Positions 41,812-55,209 are shown, numbered from the stretch's first letter. The stretch is DNA of 64,000 nt from Glandiceps talaboti (GCF_964340395.1 NC_135569.1:8468540-8532539), one strand, 5' to 3'. Made by a program: numbers and translations. Notes: a model not told the origin generated them from the letters alone.

Positions 41812-42031
41812 GTAAGATTTTACTCTTAATTTGATATATCATCAGGAACGCCATTTGGAATGCTTTTAGGAAAAGGTAGATTAGGGAAGTTATATTTTTA
41901 GATTCTAGAGTTGAAAAGTGATGCCATTTGGAATGCTTTTAGGAAAAGCTAGAGGAGAGAAGTTATTTTTAAGATACATGTACTAAAATTGAAAAGAGAT
42001 TTGATTTAGTACTCAACGAGAATTATCACAG

Positions 42032-42095
42032 AGATAGAGAGGGAAGAAATTGAGTTTGTAGATAATGTCATAAGTATATTTTATAGTGTCAACAT
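42032..42095 (+). CDS. Candidate small exon 3 of an unannotated gene
   Basis: Acceptor AATTATCACAG, donor GTAAGA. Reads IEREEIEFVDNVISIFYSVN in phase 1, ending with two bases AT that join G of 48455 to give ATG (Met). Charged and hydrophobic residues alternate as in an amphipathic helix. The 220-base intron before it is normal in size. Confidence 0.35.
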
Positions 42096-42291
42096 GTAAG
42101 AATTAAGTAATTTATGTGTATCACTTTAACCTGTATCAATATTCTGTATGCATCACTTCAAATATTTGTAAGTTAAGAAATTGATAATAATCATTTTGAC
42201 AGAGGAGAAAGGTTAAAGTTTTATTTGCTCAGGAGACATCAAAATTCTGTCATGTATTTTATGAAATATATGCTTTTCTCAATTTGATTAA

Positions 42292-42624
42292 AGTGGCCAT
42301 ATGGACGAGGATTGGGTATTTATTTTGGATTTTTAATTTATAAAACAATTTTATCATGGCTTCCTACTTGAAAAGTCAATGTGAAACAACATATACCAAT
42401 TCCATGTTTGTAATTGCAAAAAGCTAAAAAATGTGTAAAATGTTTGTTATTGCACGTACAATAACAAACATTTTACACACTTATCAGTCTTTTGCCATTT
42501 ATTGAGTTACAAACAAGGTCTTGGCATATGTTGTTTCACATTGATTTTTCAAATAGAAAGCCATGATAAAATTGTTTTATAAATCAAAAATCCAAAATAG
42601 ATACCCAATCCTTATGCATATGAC
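42292..42624. mobile_element. Palindromic MITE family A, complete copy
   Basis: Left end GTGGCCATATGGACGAGGAT, right end ATACCCAATCCTTATGCATA inverted; centre TTATTGCACGTACAATAA at about 42445-42462. Nearly all of its 333 bases are one imperfect palindrome. Confidence 0.85.
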
Positions 42625-43461
42625 TAATTTAACACAGATGAAACAAAAAAATAAATTATAGTTTGAATAAATCTGTAGTCATTCTATAAAGAAGAACGAC
42701 GAAAGAATTTCTTACGTTTTAATTAGTTTGTGCAAGTGTTATATTTTCTTCTTTAGCTGAAATCTCACCCAATGAACTGATTAGCATTGTGTAACTGAAT
42801 AGTATAAATTAAGAGACCCTGGTATTTTGATGTATTTTTGCATTAAGGGACCTGGTATATTGAGGCATTTTCGCATTGAAGGACCCCGGTATTTAGAGGT
42901 ATTTGTGCATGAAATTATTACGTAGACTGTTTCTACAACATCATCTTAAAAATCCTTCCCCGTATAAAGAAACTACATTTTTGTGACTACAATACCATGA
43001 TAACAAAAGGTCCATCTAGTTATTAGATATGGTACATTTAACATTGCTAAAGCATGAAGCTTAGAGAACCCAGGCTAAAAGAAGTACCAATTGATGAACC
43101 AGACTTTCATAGTAATTGATACAGCTTTGTAGAAGTCAGAGATATTACTGAAGACAAATCCATCACATGTGACAGGTTTATGGCTCATGGAGATGAGATA
43201 TAATCAACTGTACATGTCTATTTTTAGAAGTGACAGCAATTTATAGAGAAAATGTTATGTGAATGTGGCTTGTATGACTTCATTGACGTAGATTGTCATC
43301 ATATTTCTTGTTTACATCTTGAATAGATAAAATATAGTAGATGTCTAAACTTCAAAGTAAACATGTACGTTACCAGTCGTTGTGTGTACTTACTGTTCTC
43401 TGTACATACTCATCATTATTGCTTCCATAGAAAAGTCTTGAATGGAATGGTCACATATAAG

Positions 43462-43674
43462 ACCTGGAAAGTTTTGCTAAAGGCATATTTTCACTTATTT
43501 CACTGGAAAACTAAAATGCAAATTTTTAAATAAATAGTGACTAAAATGCCTTCTTGTACATGAACACAATGTATCAGTCGAGTCTGGTATTAAATTAGTG
43601 AAAATAATTCTTTGACGAGAACTAGCTGAAGACTAAAATTGTCTAGTGTTGAAAATATCTAGGTTTACAGTATC
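43462..43674. mobile_element. MITE family E, single-unit copy
   Basis: Same flanks as 10332-11057 (TTTTCACTTATTTCACTGGA at the left, GAACTAGCTGAAGACTAAAA and GTTTACAGTAT at the right), but only one AGTGACTAAAATGCCTTCTT unit. Confidence 0.75.
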
Positions 43675-43772
43675 TGAACTTTAAATGATGCAGCAATACA
43701 GTAACAGACTCCTAAAAAATATGAAATTATATCCAACAGAAGAGCCGTCTTATATTGTACCAGTTCTAGCTC

Positions 43773-44172
43773 AGTCTAGTTCCTATACAGTATCGTTACC
43801 ATTTACACCTTCACTCACATAGTCTAGTTCCTATACGGTATTGTTACCATTTACACCTCCACTCACATAGTCTAGTTCCTATACAGTATCGTTACCATTT
43901 ACACCTTCACTCACATAGTCTACATGTGTAGTTCCTATACGGTATTGTTACCATTTACACCTCCACTCACATAGTCTAGTTTCTATACAGTATCGTTACC
44001 ATTTACACCTCCACTCACATAGTCTAGTTCCTATACAGTATCGTTACCATTTACACCTCCATTCACATACATTGTAGTCTAGTTCCTATACGGTATCGTT
44101 ACCATTTACACCTCCACTCACAGTCTAGTTTCTATACAGTATTGTTACCATTTATACCTCCACTTACAGTGT
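43773..44172 (+). repeat. 48-bp minisatellite, about 8-9 units
   Basis: CTAGTTCCTATACRGTATYG then TTACCATTTACACCTCCACT and CACATAGT, exact 48-base spacing in most units. Confidence 0.95.
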
Positions 44173-44179
44173 AGTCAAA

Positions 44180-46500
44180 GTCATTACTCAAGAAGTCCTG
44201 AGATGCATGAGATGCAATTTGAAATTCATCCAGAGCCACCAACACAGTCATTAACATCATGTCTTTGTTAATCAATCACAACATTCTAACCAATAACGCA
44301 GTCCCTCATGAGGTTAGTGTTTATTAGGGCAGTTATGTAATGTCCAAATATGGTATATCTGTAAGCTCAGGATGCTATGTATACACTGTTTACATCACTG
44401 TAACAGTAGGGGTTCACTGATTGGATGAACAACTTTTTGTGTTGATTGAGGGACTTTGACCAGACGTGGTTTAGTTAGAAACCACGTTGGCATCCAGACG
44501 GCTTCAATTGTTTATTTTCTAGATAATCAACAAATCAACTTGACTACTTGTACATCCCAACTATGTAATTGTTTCTGTAAATTGCATTACAAGTTGTCTG
44601 AGGGTGTGTATTAAATGTTATGTAATACATGAGTGAAACACCAAGCCTACACCATTTTAGCTGTATAAGTTCACAACTTTGAATGAATACAATCGTTTCC
44701 ATTGATATAAGGTATGGTAACGGATATCATCCTGCCCAGCAGGACATTTGATAGGTCTGTCCATAATTGAAAGACTCTGACAATTCTCGTGTAACCATGA
44801 GAGAGAACAACATCTGATGTAATCATCTTTAATAGGCAAATCCACTCAGCAAATCAATCTGTAAAGCATTGTATGTTTTCACCAATCAAATTAATAATGT
44901 AGAACATGGTAAATACAAAATAATATGACGACTGCCTTTGAGGTATTTTTAATGGAATTGAAAACACCTGAAATGATGGAATATGATACAAGTTTACATC
45001 AGTCCTTTATATGTAGCTTCATTGAAGAGAGACATAAAATAGATTTCTATAGGCTTTAAAACAGATACAATCAGATAAATTGTATTCTGCATTAGGGTGG
45101 CTCTATTTTTTTCTGTTTCTCATTACCTGATGGACCCAAATTACAGCTCCTACATCAAAATATTTGTTAACAAATTTAAGTTACGTTATGGTGAGTTTCT
45201 TTCATTTATAGCAAACCCATCAAAATATTTTTAAAATATCGCCCACTCTTAATATTTTGCGGAACATGCCAACTCTGGCAAGCAACTGTCTGGCTTGTCG
45301 ACATCTAGTCATAGCAGTGGCAACGACACAGAGCATTTCGTTCCTGACGGAAGATATTTAAGTAGGGGTGGGAAGGGCTCAGAACATGCCAATTGTGTAG
45401 AGAAGCTGGAAAAGGGGTTGTTACTAGGAATCCAATAAAAAGAAGATAGTAAGGAGGAAAAGGAGAGGCAGAAATACATGACGGAGATTATTTTGTAGGT
45501 TTTTTTCCTTTTTTGAAATCGACCGACTGACCGATAGTTGCTATGAAAAAGTGATGAGACATTTTAAAAACTAGGGTCATCCATATGATCCAATTCCTTG
45601 AGAAGTTAATCTATTCCATATTATGATCCAATTCCTTAGGAAGTTAATCTATTCCATATTATGATCCAATTCCTTGGGAATTTATTTTATCCATTTACTT
45701 AATTTAAGACCATGATGTAGTGTCTCTTTTTTTCCATTATCCAAATTGTACATGTAGCTTAGATTGAAAGTATCTCTCTACAGAATTCATTAGACGTTTC
45801 AGTGTAGCTTTGTTATATTAGGCAATTTAGATAGTTCTTTGGAGAGTTAACACAAAATAAGTTGCCATGACAACCTATACATTACTGATTATTGGGCAAA
45901 TTACATCGTCACTCCATCATTTGCACTTGACAATTAGAAAAAAAGTTTTGAATGAAATTCTGTATATAAAGTAATTTATAAACTCTGGAGAGTTGATTCA
46001 AAATAGTTGCCATGACAACCTGTACATTACTAATTATTAGACAATTTATATTGTCAATATTGATGTCAAGAAAACTACGTTTTGTGCTGAAACTCTACAG
46101 TTAACAATTTATGAACTTAGTGGAGAGTTGCTTCAATCAAAATACAAATGTAAGTTGCTATGACAAGCTGTACATTACTGAATTCACATTGTCAGTCTTC
46201 AGTGTCAATTGAAAATATGTTTGCAGTAAAATTCTTAGTTTGTAAGGGATAATCGCACAATATCACAAATGCTCAGTAAACAAACTTTGTTCATGTAGGT
46301 CAAAACCACCTCACCTCTCCCCCTAAACGAACGTTGAAAAGTATGACATCGACACATATTATTAAAGTACTCTAACAGTCGCACCAATATGATTGATATA
46401 GTGGAAAAACACGGTAAACATTAAAATATTACCAGAAACCCAGCACTGTATATCATATTAGCAGTAAATTTTAATCAACTTATCAACATCTCAGTACAGT
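44180..46500. other. Non-coding stretch
   Basis: Contains a family F relative at about 44570-44665 and loose repeats of GTTGCCATGACAACCTGTAC at 45850-46170. No gene supported. Confidence 0.45.
45585..45690 (+). repeat. 38-bp tandem repeat, 3 units
   Basis: ATGATCCAATTCCTTRGGAA then GTTAATCTATTCCATATT, three times, the last incomplete. Confidence 0.88.
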
Positions 46501-46539
46501 AGTAAAAACAAGCTTTTATCATCGAAGGTGTGAAAGTTT

Positions 46540-46620
46540 TCAAAATTTGGTTAGAAGTGCGAAAATGAAGTTCAGCAATAACATTGATGCCAGACTCCCT
46601 TTCACCTAAATGAGAACGAA
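46540..46620 (+). repeat. Dispersed repeat shared with 54995-55050
   Basis: AARTTCAGCAATAACATTGA then TGCCAGAC and AAATGAG occur in the same order in both places. Confidence 0.5.
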
Positions 46621-47124
46621 TCCCCTTAAATTCAGGGTGTCATGCTGCTCATTACTTTACTATCAGTCAATATTTCAGCTACTACTTGAAGTAATAACTT
46701 GCAGTACAGCACAACATGTTATATATTTATTCAAATTAAAGAATTTATTGACGAATTTGAGAGATGATTTTTAAGTAAATTGTAATGATATTCTGTGCAT
46801 TACTAATTATTAGACAATTCACATGGTAACCAAACATATTCATCATCTTGGTAGATCAAATGATTTACATAGGTTATAATGCACAACTTGAGTGGTTTAA
46901 AGTTTTTGCTTTCAATCTGTCTTGATCCTCATCAGAATGGCAGTTTCCATGGTTACAGCTGAACACCACATGATCAATGTACTTAAGTGTGTCAATACAT
47001 TAAAATAAGTTTGTACTGAAAATAAAGAGATCTGCAATAACAATGATAAAGATCATTAATTGATTGCATTTATAAAAACTGCAAAGTTGTATTGGTGGGA
47101 TGGGGATATGCTGTTATAAATGGC

Positions 47125-47385
47125 ATTCTGGGTACCTGAAATAGAATATTACTCCCTAGGTGTATCATAAAAATAACAAACATTCAATTTCCTGGTCAAC
47201 ACCATAAATTCCGCTCCAGACACTTCACATGCATTACTTAGACGTGCGTGAGCATAAGTTGACCTTCTGTTTTGACCTTCTAACATGAGGTAAAATGCTA
47301 ATACAGGTACTGAGAATAAGTCGACCTTCTTGTTCTATTTTGAGCCTTAAGTATGAGGTAAAGTGCTTTTGCAGGTACTGAGAAT
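47125..47385. mobile_element. MITE family C, copy 2 with partly duplicated right end
   Basis: Left ATTCTGGGTACCTGAAATA; right GGTACTGAGAAT. The block AAGTTGACCTTC..GGTACTGAGAAT is present twice in tandem, ending at about 47315 and 47385. Confidence 0.72.
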
Positions 47386-48454
47386 TGATTGTAATAATGA
47401 ACTATTGTAGGGTTCCAATTTCACTGTATTCTGGAAACAGGTAAATTTATGTGAAAATTCTATGTATAATGTGTCAGTGATTAGCAACGTATGTTGAATA
47501 TGGAGTTCACAAAAAAAGCATAAAGTTTTATCTATTATAATACATTAACCAGTTGTCTGTCCTGCTGTCAGGGATAACTTATAATTGAAAACTAGAACTA
47601 CCAAGCATCAAAAACACCTGATCATTCTTGTTCACGTGTTGACAAACAGTCAACTGTGAGGGCGCTCTATTTCTCTGACCATGATATGTTCTTTAAATAC
47701 TGTTCACCTGTTGTACAATATTCATGTTAACCCTTGACGTGAATGAATAATGTCAATATACAGATTGGTGACATATGGTAGATGGAGTATTTGTGACTGG
47801 TTTTAAATCAGTTTGGTAATCAACACAAATCAATATTGGTTATCAAATCCAGGAATTCAATAAATGCTAAATTTTATTCAGATTTAATAATCATATGATT
47901 ACAAAGAAAGAGTGTGACAGATGACATGTTTTTGACTGAATATGAACACTGTAATATACTGTGTATTTTTAATCTAAGAACAAAAATTGGATTATGATTT
48001 TAGATAAAGTACTGTTATGACCTTGTATTTCCAGATGAGCTCATATAATGTATGCTAATGTATGCATTATAATTCCCTTCAAGGTAATTAAGTACATTCA
48101 ATAAACACTTAAGAATGTTGTTCATCCTATCCTGTCCATTACATTGCCATTCCTACCAATTCTGAAGATGTGAAGTTAGGCAATTTCAAATTTTAATAGT
48201 TGATTTGGTTGCCATGGAAACGTTAATACAGATGAAATGGATATGAACGATTGAATGCCCTCAATCAGCAGTAGGGCAATATGAAATATATATTAACAGA
48301 GTGTAGACTTTGTTAGGAGATTTATGGTAGGTAAATTACTGTACACGCTGATTGTAAGCTTGCTGGGTATTGAAATATGTCAGGTTGATATGTGACAACA
48401 AAACCACTTTCTACATATTTATGGAAATATTTGTGTATGTGTCGTGTGTGTCAG

Positions 48455-48483
48455 GTTTATTGCTGCCTTGAGAATTTTACTCG
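48455..48483 (+). CDS. Candidate 29-base micro-exon 4 of an unannotated gene
   Basis: Acceptor GTGTGTGTCAG, donor GTAAGT (ideal). The phase-2 frame reads FIAALRILL, joining Met (AT+G) on the left and Asp (G+AT) on the right. Too short to stand alone; support comes from the phase match on both sides. Confidence 0.35.
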
Positions 48484-48994
48484 GTAAGTACTTGTTGTAC
48501 TTGAGTTTAGGAAATAATATTTATGAACCATGGTATTAAATTATAAATGAATTCTAGGTACATGTACATGTATAAAAATGTGTATGTTTAGGGTTTTATG
48601 TACATTTAAATGTTGTATTTATCTTCGTTAGCCAAGGACAACATGAGTGACCTTTAAAAGGGGGCTTCATCACTCCAAGTCTGATTGAAGACATACATTA
48701 ACTCATAATCCATATTTTCTGTCACCTCTTTGTGTCACCAAAACTCGTTACTGTTTCAGTTCATACTGTACTGCTCCGTTTAAAGAAACAAGTTCAGTAT
48801 GAATTTAAGTTTTCATTTTATATGGCAGTTTCACTTATAATGTTATGATATTATAGAAATGTGATTATGCATTATAACAGTGCTTGTTATTATAGCAGAG
48901 TATAATTCTTTTTTAAATTTTGGATGATCGAGAATGAAATTATATTGAAGAAATTGCATTGTATAACCCAAATCTAGTTAATATATAATTTAGA

Positions 48995-49345
48995 TGTTAT
49001 TTGTTCAGTCAAGAAAAACACTCGTGACCTAAGGGGCCTTTGTCACTACTCGTCTAGTGACTCATTTATGACAACCCTTAGGTCACGTGTATTTTCCAGC
49101 TGAATGAATAAAAATAGTGGAGAATGACATAACTGTACCAGTGCCAGTAATATCAAAGAAAAATTGGGGAAAATAATGGCAATTTTGAATGTTTTGACTC
49201 ATATTTCAAACACAGCAGGACAATCACGTAGATACGTGTTGTCGTGACATAGACACGTGTTGTTTTGACATAGACATGTGTTGTCCTGACATAGAGTATA
49301 TATTCCAAATTTTTGCCTTATGCATGGTATAATACCATATACACA
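48995..49345 (-). mobile_element. Dispersed repeat family D, reverse copy
   Basis: CTCGTGACCTAAGGGGCCTT with inverted AACCCTTAGGTCACG, then TTTTGACTCATATTTCAAAC and GACATAGACACGTGTTGT; the reverse complement of the modules at 5690-6055. Confidence 0.68.
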
Positions 49346-49349
49346 AGCC

Positions 49350-52170
49350 AAGTTATTATCCCCAACGAAAATAAGCATCTTAAACTTTAGCTGTTACTGT
49401 GTTCAAGAAAATCTCATCACATTCTTAGTCAAAATCAAGAAAAAAATCAAGGGTCGACAGGGAAGGTTTTGAAATAGAAGTCAAAATGATATTTATATTA
49501 CCTTATTTTAGAATCCAAAATGTATATTGGATACTGTGACTAAAGATTGTCAAATTCGTAGAAAACAAGATGTGAAACCTCAAAATTTCTGTAAATTATT
49601 TCAAAAAGACCAGGAACATGCTTTCATAGGGCAAAGTTTGGTAAGATTTGAATAACTTTGATATTCAGCATCCCCAAGGCAGCATTCTTGTATAGTAAGG
49701 ATTCATCTTGTTTTCATTGCCTGGCGATGTGACTGATATGCTGTATTCAATGTACATTGTGATGGAATATCCCATCACATCTAACTGTACTGATGATCAG
49801 ACCAACCACTCAATCATTCAGCTATCTAGGTGTGCATCACATTCATATATCGCTAAGTGATATTCTCTCAGGACATCCATGTGTTCCATCTCAAATTACC
49901 CGCTATCTATTGACACAAAACAGCATAATTATCTTCCTGTTTAAGAAAGATTGGAAATCTGCACTATTTTATTCTGAATATGGACAAAGTATGAAATATG
50001 ATATTTTGAAGCTTGCTGAACAGCTATACTGTTTTATCACAAATTTTGATAGTCCAAAATAGATCATTTCAACTTTTAAATAGTTTAGAACTTATGTCTG
50101 ATTCACTGTTTTTGTTATGGTGTTTATTAAGTAGGTAAAATCTATCTACTGAGCTCCATACTAAATCATATTTTTGTGAGGGTGGTAAGTACTAAGGTAA
50201 AGTCTACTTGACTTACCCATTTATTTTACCAGGGTTTCCTACAAGTGTTTTTATTATGGAAGTACAAAATGTAAGTAAAATCTGCCTGAGTTCCCCAAAA
50301 TTAAGGTACTTTGTACAGAATCTCTGTAAGATTTACTTGATTTCCTACCTCTGTTACCGGGGTTCCAAAAACTTCGCTATAAATGTAAATGTCCAAAATG
50401 GATAAAATATTGGATATAACTGAACTGCTGTCTAGACATATGTGTATTATGTATATAGTATCACTGCATAGTCAGTGTTTTAGTAAGAAATCATTTTCTA
50501 CTGTTAAAACAAAGAGAAATCTGGTCAAAGTATGCACCATTTTCGTAATGTTACTATTTAATTTTGATGAGACACTTTGATAAAACAACTTCGAAATTCA
50601 AGCCTTTACCTTTGTGTCAATAACTCAATTGGAGACTTTTGTAACCACAGTAAAAAAGTTGTCAGTCAGTATGTGCGTAGGCCCATAGCTATTGTGTATT
50701 CTGCCTGTGGGGAGACTGGAAAACCCCTCAGTTGTCAATCAAAATCAGTGATTTTCATTTTTTTAGTGAAAATTTATATTTCACTATCAATTATATTAGC
50801 CTATTTTCAGCCTTGAACCCCTGTGCAATGTCAAAGCACCATGAATTCTCAACTCCTGAACAAAATATCACATTGCCAGATAGTGATTCATTATAATTAC
50901 ATAAACATTATCTCTTGGTGCCATCATCAATTCAAGCAACATCCTGTCCAGACTAGATAGAAAGTAGTCATTATGCTCCTTGTGATAGTCTTGCATTCAC
51001 AGATTATTGCCTGAAGTAAGATTTCTCCAATCTCATCTATTAGTTCTTTCTGTCAAACTGACATAAAATTCTGTATAATGGATTGGAACAAGCATGGTAA
51101 TATACCATTTACATATTGCCCAAAAAGTACCGATATGTGATACTTTGTATCATATGAATAAACCTCCCATTTTGTGAACTCATGGTAGAATCTATCAAGA
51201 GTATTAAATATCTCAAGAATTTAATACTTCGATGGGCTTTTAAGAAGTTTATTGACATCAATACCTTGTACTTTAAGGGAATCATATTTAAAATGGATCA
51301 TTAAAAACATTAACAGAATTTGACTCAATTTTGTTAATATGTTTTTTTTCTAACTGTCCAACACATAAATGGATGTTACTTGGAAACTACTAGTTTACAC
51401 AGGTGTATTGTTCCAGGCTATCTATCGTCTCAACTTAGAGAAATGAGACAACCTAATCAATAATTGTCTGTGCAGCTTTAATCATGTATATATACTTAAA
51501 ACAAAAACGATAATGACTAACGGAAATATCATTACTATTTTAATACATCAACCAGGAAGAAATAAATGGAAATCATGTCTTGTTATTTATGACTCTGATG
51601 GTTTTTCATACGATTTCCACTTGATTGGTTTAAGATTCAAATCGGCTGAGCAGTGCCAAGATGAGTACTCTGCTTTGGTGTTTTCATATCTGTACTTAAA
51701 TTTTAAAGGCCAGAGATTCAATCCCAGGTTTTTATATTAATAATATTATCTTATCAGTAATGATTAAATTGGCTCACTCGTTTGTTTAAGATCAATTTTT
51801 TCTATAGCTGCAAAACACTAATAGCAGATGATAAATAATAAATAATACTTTAGTATCTTACACTAAGATACAGCATGCTATGGAAAGCATAGTATACTAT
51901 TGTAAATACATAGACAAAATGTCACATAACAACACTCATGATGTAGCTACTGGAGAGATATCATGGTTAACACATATCAGAAAGGAATTTCGCAACTAGA
52001 AGTTTAACATATAAACTAACAATATACAACAAAATTTCCTTTCTATTTGAGGTATGAAATGAGTACATTTTAGTTCCATAGAAAAAAGAACACACCTCTC
52101 TCATTATAATGTTGTAGGCAATCAATAAGAAATTATTTTAATTTAATATTCATCCACTTCAAGCTATTCA
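49350..52170. other. Non-coding stretch
   Basis: Several ORFs of 60-90 codons occur, none with a recognisable domain or splice sites. A SINE-like fragment is at 51685-51770. At 50150-50360, GTAAGTAAAATCTGCCTGAG-like phrases recur. Confidence 0.4.
51685..51770 (+). repeat. SINE-like fragment (B-box-like), third copy
   Basis: TTAAAGGCCAGAGATTCAAT then CCCAGGTTTTTATATTAATA and TTATCTTATCAGT, as at 2088 and 21885. Confidence 0.5.
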
Positions 52171-52239
52171 TTCACTTGCAAAGACTGAAAACACACGTGC
52201 ACACATATCTACTCACACACATACATTTTGTACACATAC

Positions 52240-52242
52240 AAT

Positions 52243-52305
<63 letters not shown>

Positions 52306-52320
52306 CACTCACTCACTCAC
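52240..52320 (+). repeat. (AC)n microsatellite
   Basis: About 30 AC units followed by ACTC repeats. Confidence 0.97.
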
Positions 52321-52482
52321 AAACATTAACATTGTACATGTATATGTATGTCCATTGAGATTTCCATAGATGTTGTGTCATGACTTTTATACAAGGATCT
52401 CATTTACTAATGACATGTACATAGTAGTGTACTTTGAAAGCAGATCAAGATGAACCTGTCTGAATTGAACATGTAGTAAGAC

Positions 52483-52809
52483 TGATATCATTGATTATTT
52501 GACCTTTCATCCATTCCCATCATACATGATGGCTAATGCTATCATTAATTGTCTGACCTTTCATCCATCCCCATCATACATGATGGCAAATACTATCATT
52601 AATTGTCTGACCTTTCATCCATACCATCATATATGATGGTTACTGCCATTATTGCTATCATTGACTGTCTGACCTTTCATCCATCCCATCATAAATGATG
52701 GCCACTGCCATCATTGCTTTCATTGACTGTCTGATCTTTTATCCATCCCATCAGATATGATGGCTACTGGTATCATTTACTATCTAACCTTTCATCCAGT
52801 CCATCATAT
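52483..52809 (+). repeat. ~60-70-bp minisatellite, about 5 units
   Basis: TGTCTGACCTTTCATCCAT, CCCATCATACATGATGG and a CTATCATTAATTG-like phrase recur; each unit contains a short ATCAT/ATGAT hairpin. Confidence 0.88.
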
Positions 52810-53021
52810 TTCAGTGTTTTTGTTCATATTGTACCAGCAACAGTTTTTCATACACAATTCCAGGTCAATACACAACCACCTTACCCTAGGTCGTAAACAA
52901 GAGACAGCATCTTCTACCAAAATTCCATGTGCAGTAATAAAATTTACCACCAAGTATGTTACTCAGAAATTCATGTCATAATCATTTTATCATTCTTATC
53001 TCATTCTTATCTTACCTGTAG

Positions 53022-53082
53022 ATCACCTGTCATATCCCCACTGCATCAATCTACTCGGTAGAAACAACGCCGTTCTGAAAAT
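53022..53082 (+). CDS. Candidate exon 5 of an unannotated gene, armadillo-like
   Basis: Acceptor TCTTATCTTACCTGTAG, donor GTAAGT, both strong. Only one frame is open: HLSYPHCINLLGRNNAVLK. Joined to the previous micro-exon, the A-L-R-x-L-x-x-L-S pattern then N-L-x-G-x-x-x-A-V fits the helix order of an armadillo repeat. Ends with two bases AT (phase 2). The next exon is not identified. Confidence 0.42.
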
Positions 53083-53089
53083 GTAAGTA

Positions 53090-55200
53090 TGAGTAAGATT
53101 TGTTCAACAGATGGGTGCCTCTTACTCCATAGGCTTAATTGTTTGTACAGAACTATAAAGTACAAGTTGGGAGAAAGAGGTTTGTTTTGTACATAGTTGC
53201 AGTTTTTTTTCAAGACATGTCAGTAGATATCAATGATGATATAGTTGATACTTATAGATACTTACATTGACTATAGGTAGAAGTTATGTTTACGTCCATT
53301 GATGTTGGATGTAGAGATAATTACTATAACATGGGGCAAAGGCTGCAAATGGGTTTTATAACCTGGCAAGGGATAGTCTCAAATTGTAACCTGGTTATGA
53401 ACAACATTCAAAGTGTTGTCTGGCTCAAATAATATCACCTGGCATGAGACTGACTCAAAATTGTTTGCCTACTAACACACTGTCTCAAATTGTTCCATGG
53501 CAAGGGGCTGACTCAAATTGATGCAAAAGTTCAGAAAATGAGATTTTGGTAGTTAAAAATGAAGAAAAGATGCTTCAACCTATAAACTTAGTTTTGTTAT
53601 TAGGTTCACTTTGATAATAAATTGGTAGGGACAATGGATACTGTGATAAAGATGAAAAATACGATCACAGTATTTTGAAGAAGCCCATAGCTATTTTTGT
53701 ACAAAGATGGATGAACATTTGGGTTTGAGATTTTAACAGGACAGGGCTTTTTACGTTAAACATAAACATTGCAGTTTGAATCTGCTTGACAATTTTTTTC
53801 AATCAAGCCAGTTTTTGCATATTGCAGATAGTGGGATACCTTGAAGCATTTAATTGAGCCTCATGTCTTTTCAAGTCATGTGCAAACTTGATACAGAACA
53901 TGGAACCTGTATACTTGTTGAATTATAATTTATTTTTGTGTTCAATGAAAATTGATCTTAACTGAACAGCGGCCACATTGTTGCAAAAATCAACCACCAT
54001 ATATAAATATACTTACACATAATCCATAATACAAATGTTGTTTGAAGTGTTTGCACCATATAAATATTTGTCTGTCCTATTAAATAGGTCAATGTCAGAA
54101 AAAATATTTACATCAATTTAGACAGATAGTAATCAGTTATCAATGGGGGGGGGGGTTCATTGGAGGATTATTTGAGTGTATTTAATGTAATACATTGAGA
54201 CAGACCCTTACTATCTTTGAAAAAATGTGAAAAGAAACAAAAATCCATGAAAATCATTCACCAGTTAAACATTTCACTGCTTTACTCCGGATATAAAGTG
54301 GATGAGTCATACAAAATCAAAATTCCAGATGTATTGGGAATGTTTTCACATGTGTTTTTGAATCAAAACATTCCAAATATCATTCCTTTCATCTATGAAT
54401 TCATCAAAAGAATGATTCACAAAAAGTGAAATACTAATTATAAAAATGATTTATATTTTCTCTTTAATGCACATCTAATATTTGATATAATAGGTTGTAC
54501 TCTCTGATAGCCAACTGCTGTCCAATTGATACATTGCACATGGATGCAGAACTAAACCAAACACAGTAAGGGTTCAACTGAACAGCTGGTATTGATACCA
54601 TTATCACAGTTGGAGAGAATGTAATCTGTGATTGAAATACCGCTATCATACATGACTAGAATTTGATCATTTTCAAGTGAAACCATTATTGCTATCATAG
54701 TCCATAAAAAATACAATCAGTGGTTGAAATCCCTTTATTTAAAGCTGTGCTCGCTGCAACTGGAATGATTTTTTTTTTTTAAATGGTTTGTTAGGTACAA
54801 TACAATAACTTAATCACTTTCATACACCATGAACTGAGTATTGTGTCACCTGTGGATAAACGTATTTTTGTAGCTGTATACATTGTACACGATAAATCAA
54901 ACCAAATTAAATTTTGGGTCCACACCCAGAACTCGGCGCCCTCAAAAATGAGCACAATTTCAACCAGTTTCTGTACTATATATGTCTGGTACAACAGTGC
55001 AAAAATCAAATTCAGCAATCGCATTGATGCCAGACCTTCTCCATAAATGAGCTTAGTGACATTGTGCTGGCGTCCCTTGTATTTCAGTTGTGCCGTAGGT
55101 ATTATTTGTCTTACTGATTATTTGTTTGATGTTTGTTTATTTGTGTATTTGAAGACTTACATCTTAAAAATAAAGAAACACTGGACTGATTAAATTTGTG
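53090..55200. other. Stretch with one weak ORF
   Basis: The frame at 54197-54429 reads SGYKVDESYKIKIPDVLGMF and ends KRMIHKK stop. Its phase would fit 53082 through AG at about 54196, but that acceptor has no pyrimidine tract. A G9 run is at about 54144-54154. Confidence 0.3.
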
Positions 55201-55209
55201 TTTCGACAG

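Noticed and set aside
45780-45810. Possible small exon NSLDVS between 42095 and 48455
   Set aside because: The acceptor is good but the donor GTAGCT is poor, and the direct join 42095-48455 already gives a consistent frame.
48313-48327. Possible 14-base micro-exon EIYG
   Set aside because: Phase fits an alternative path, but the exon is too short to distinguish from chance.
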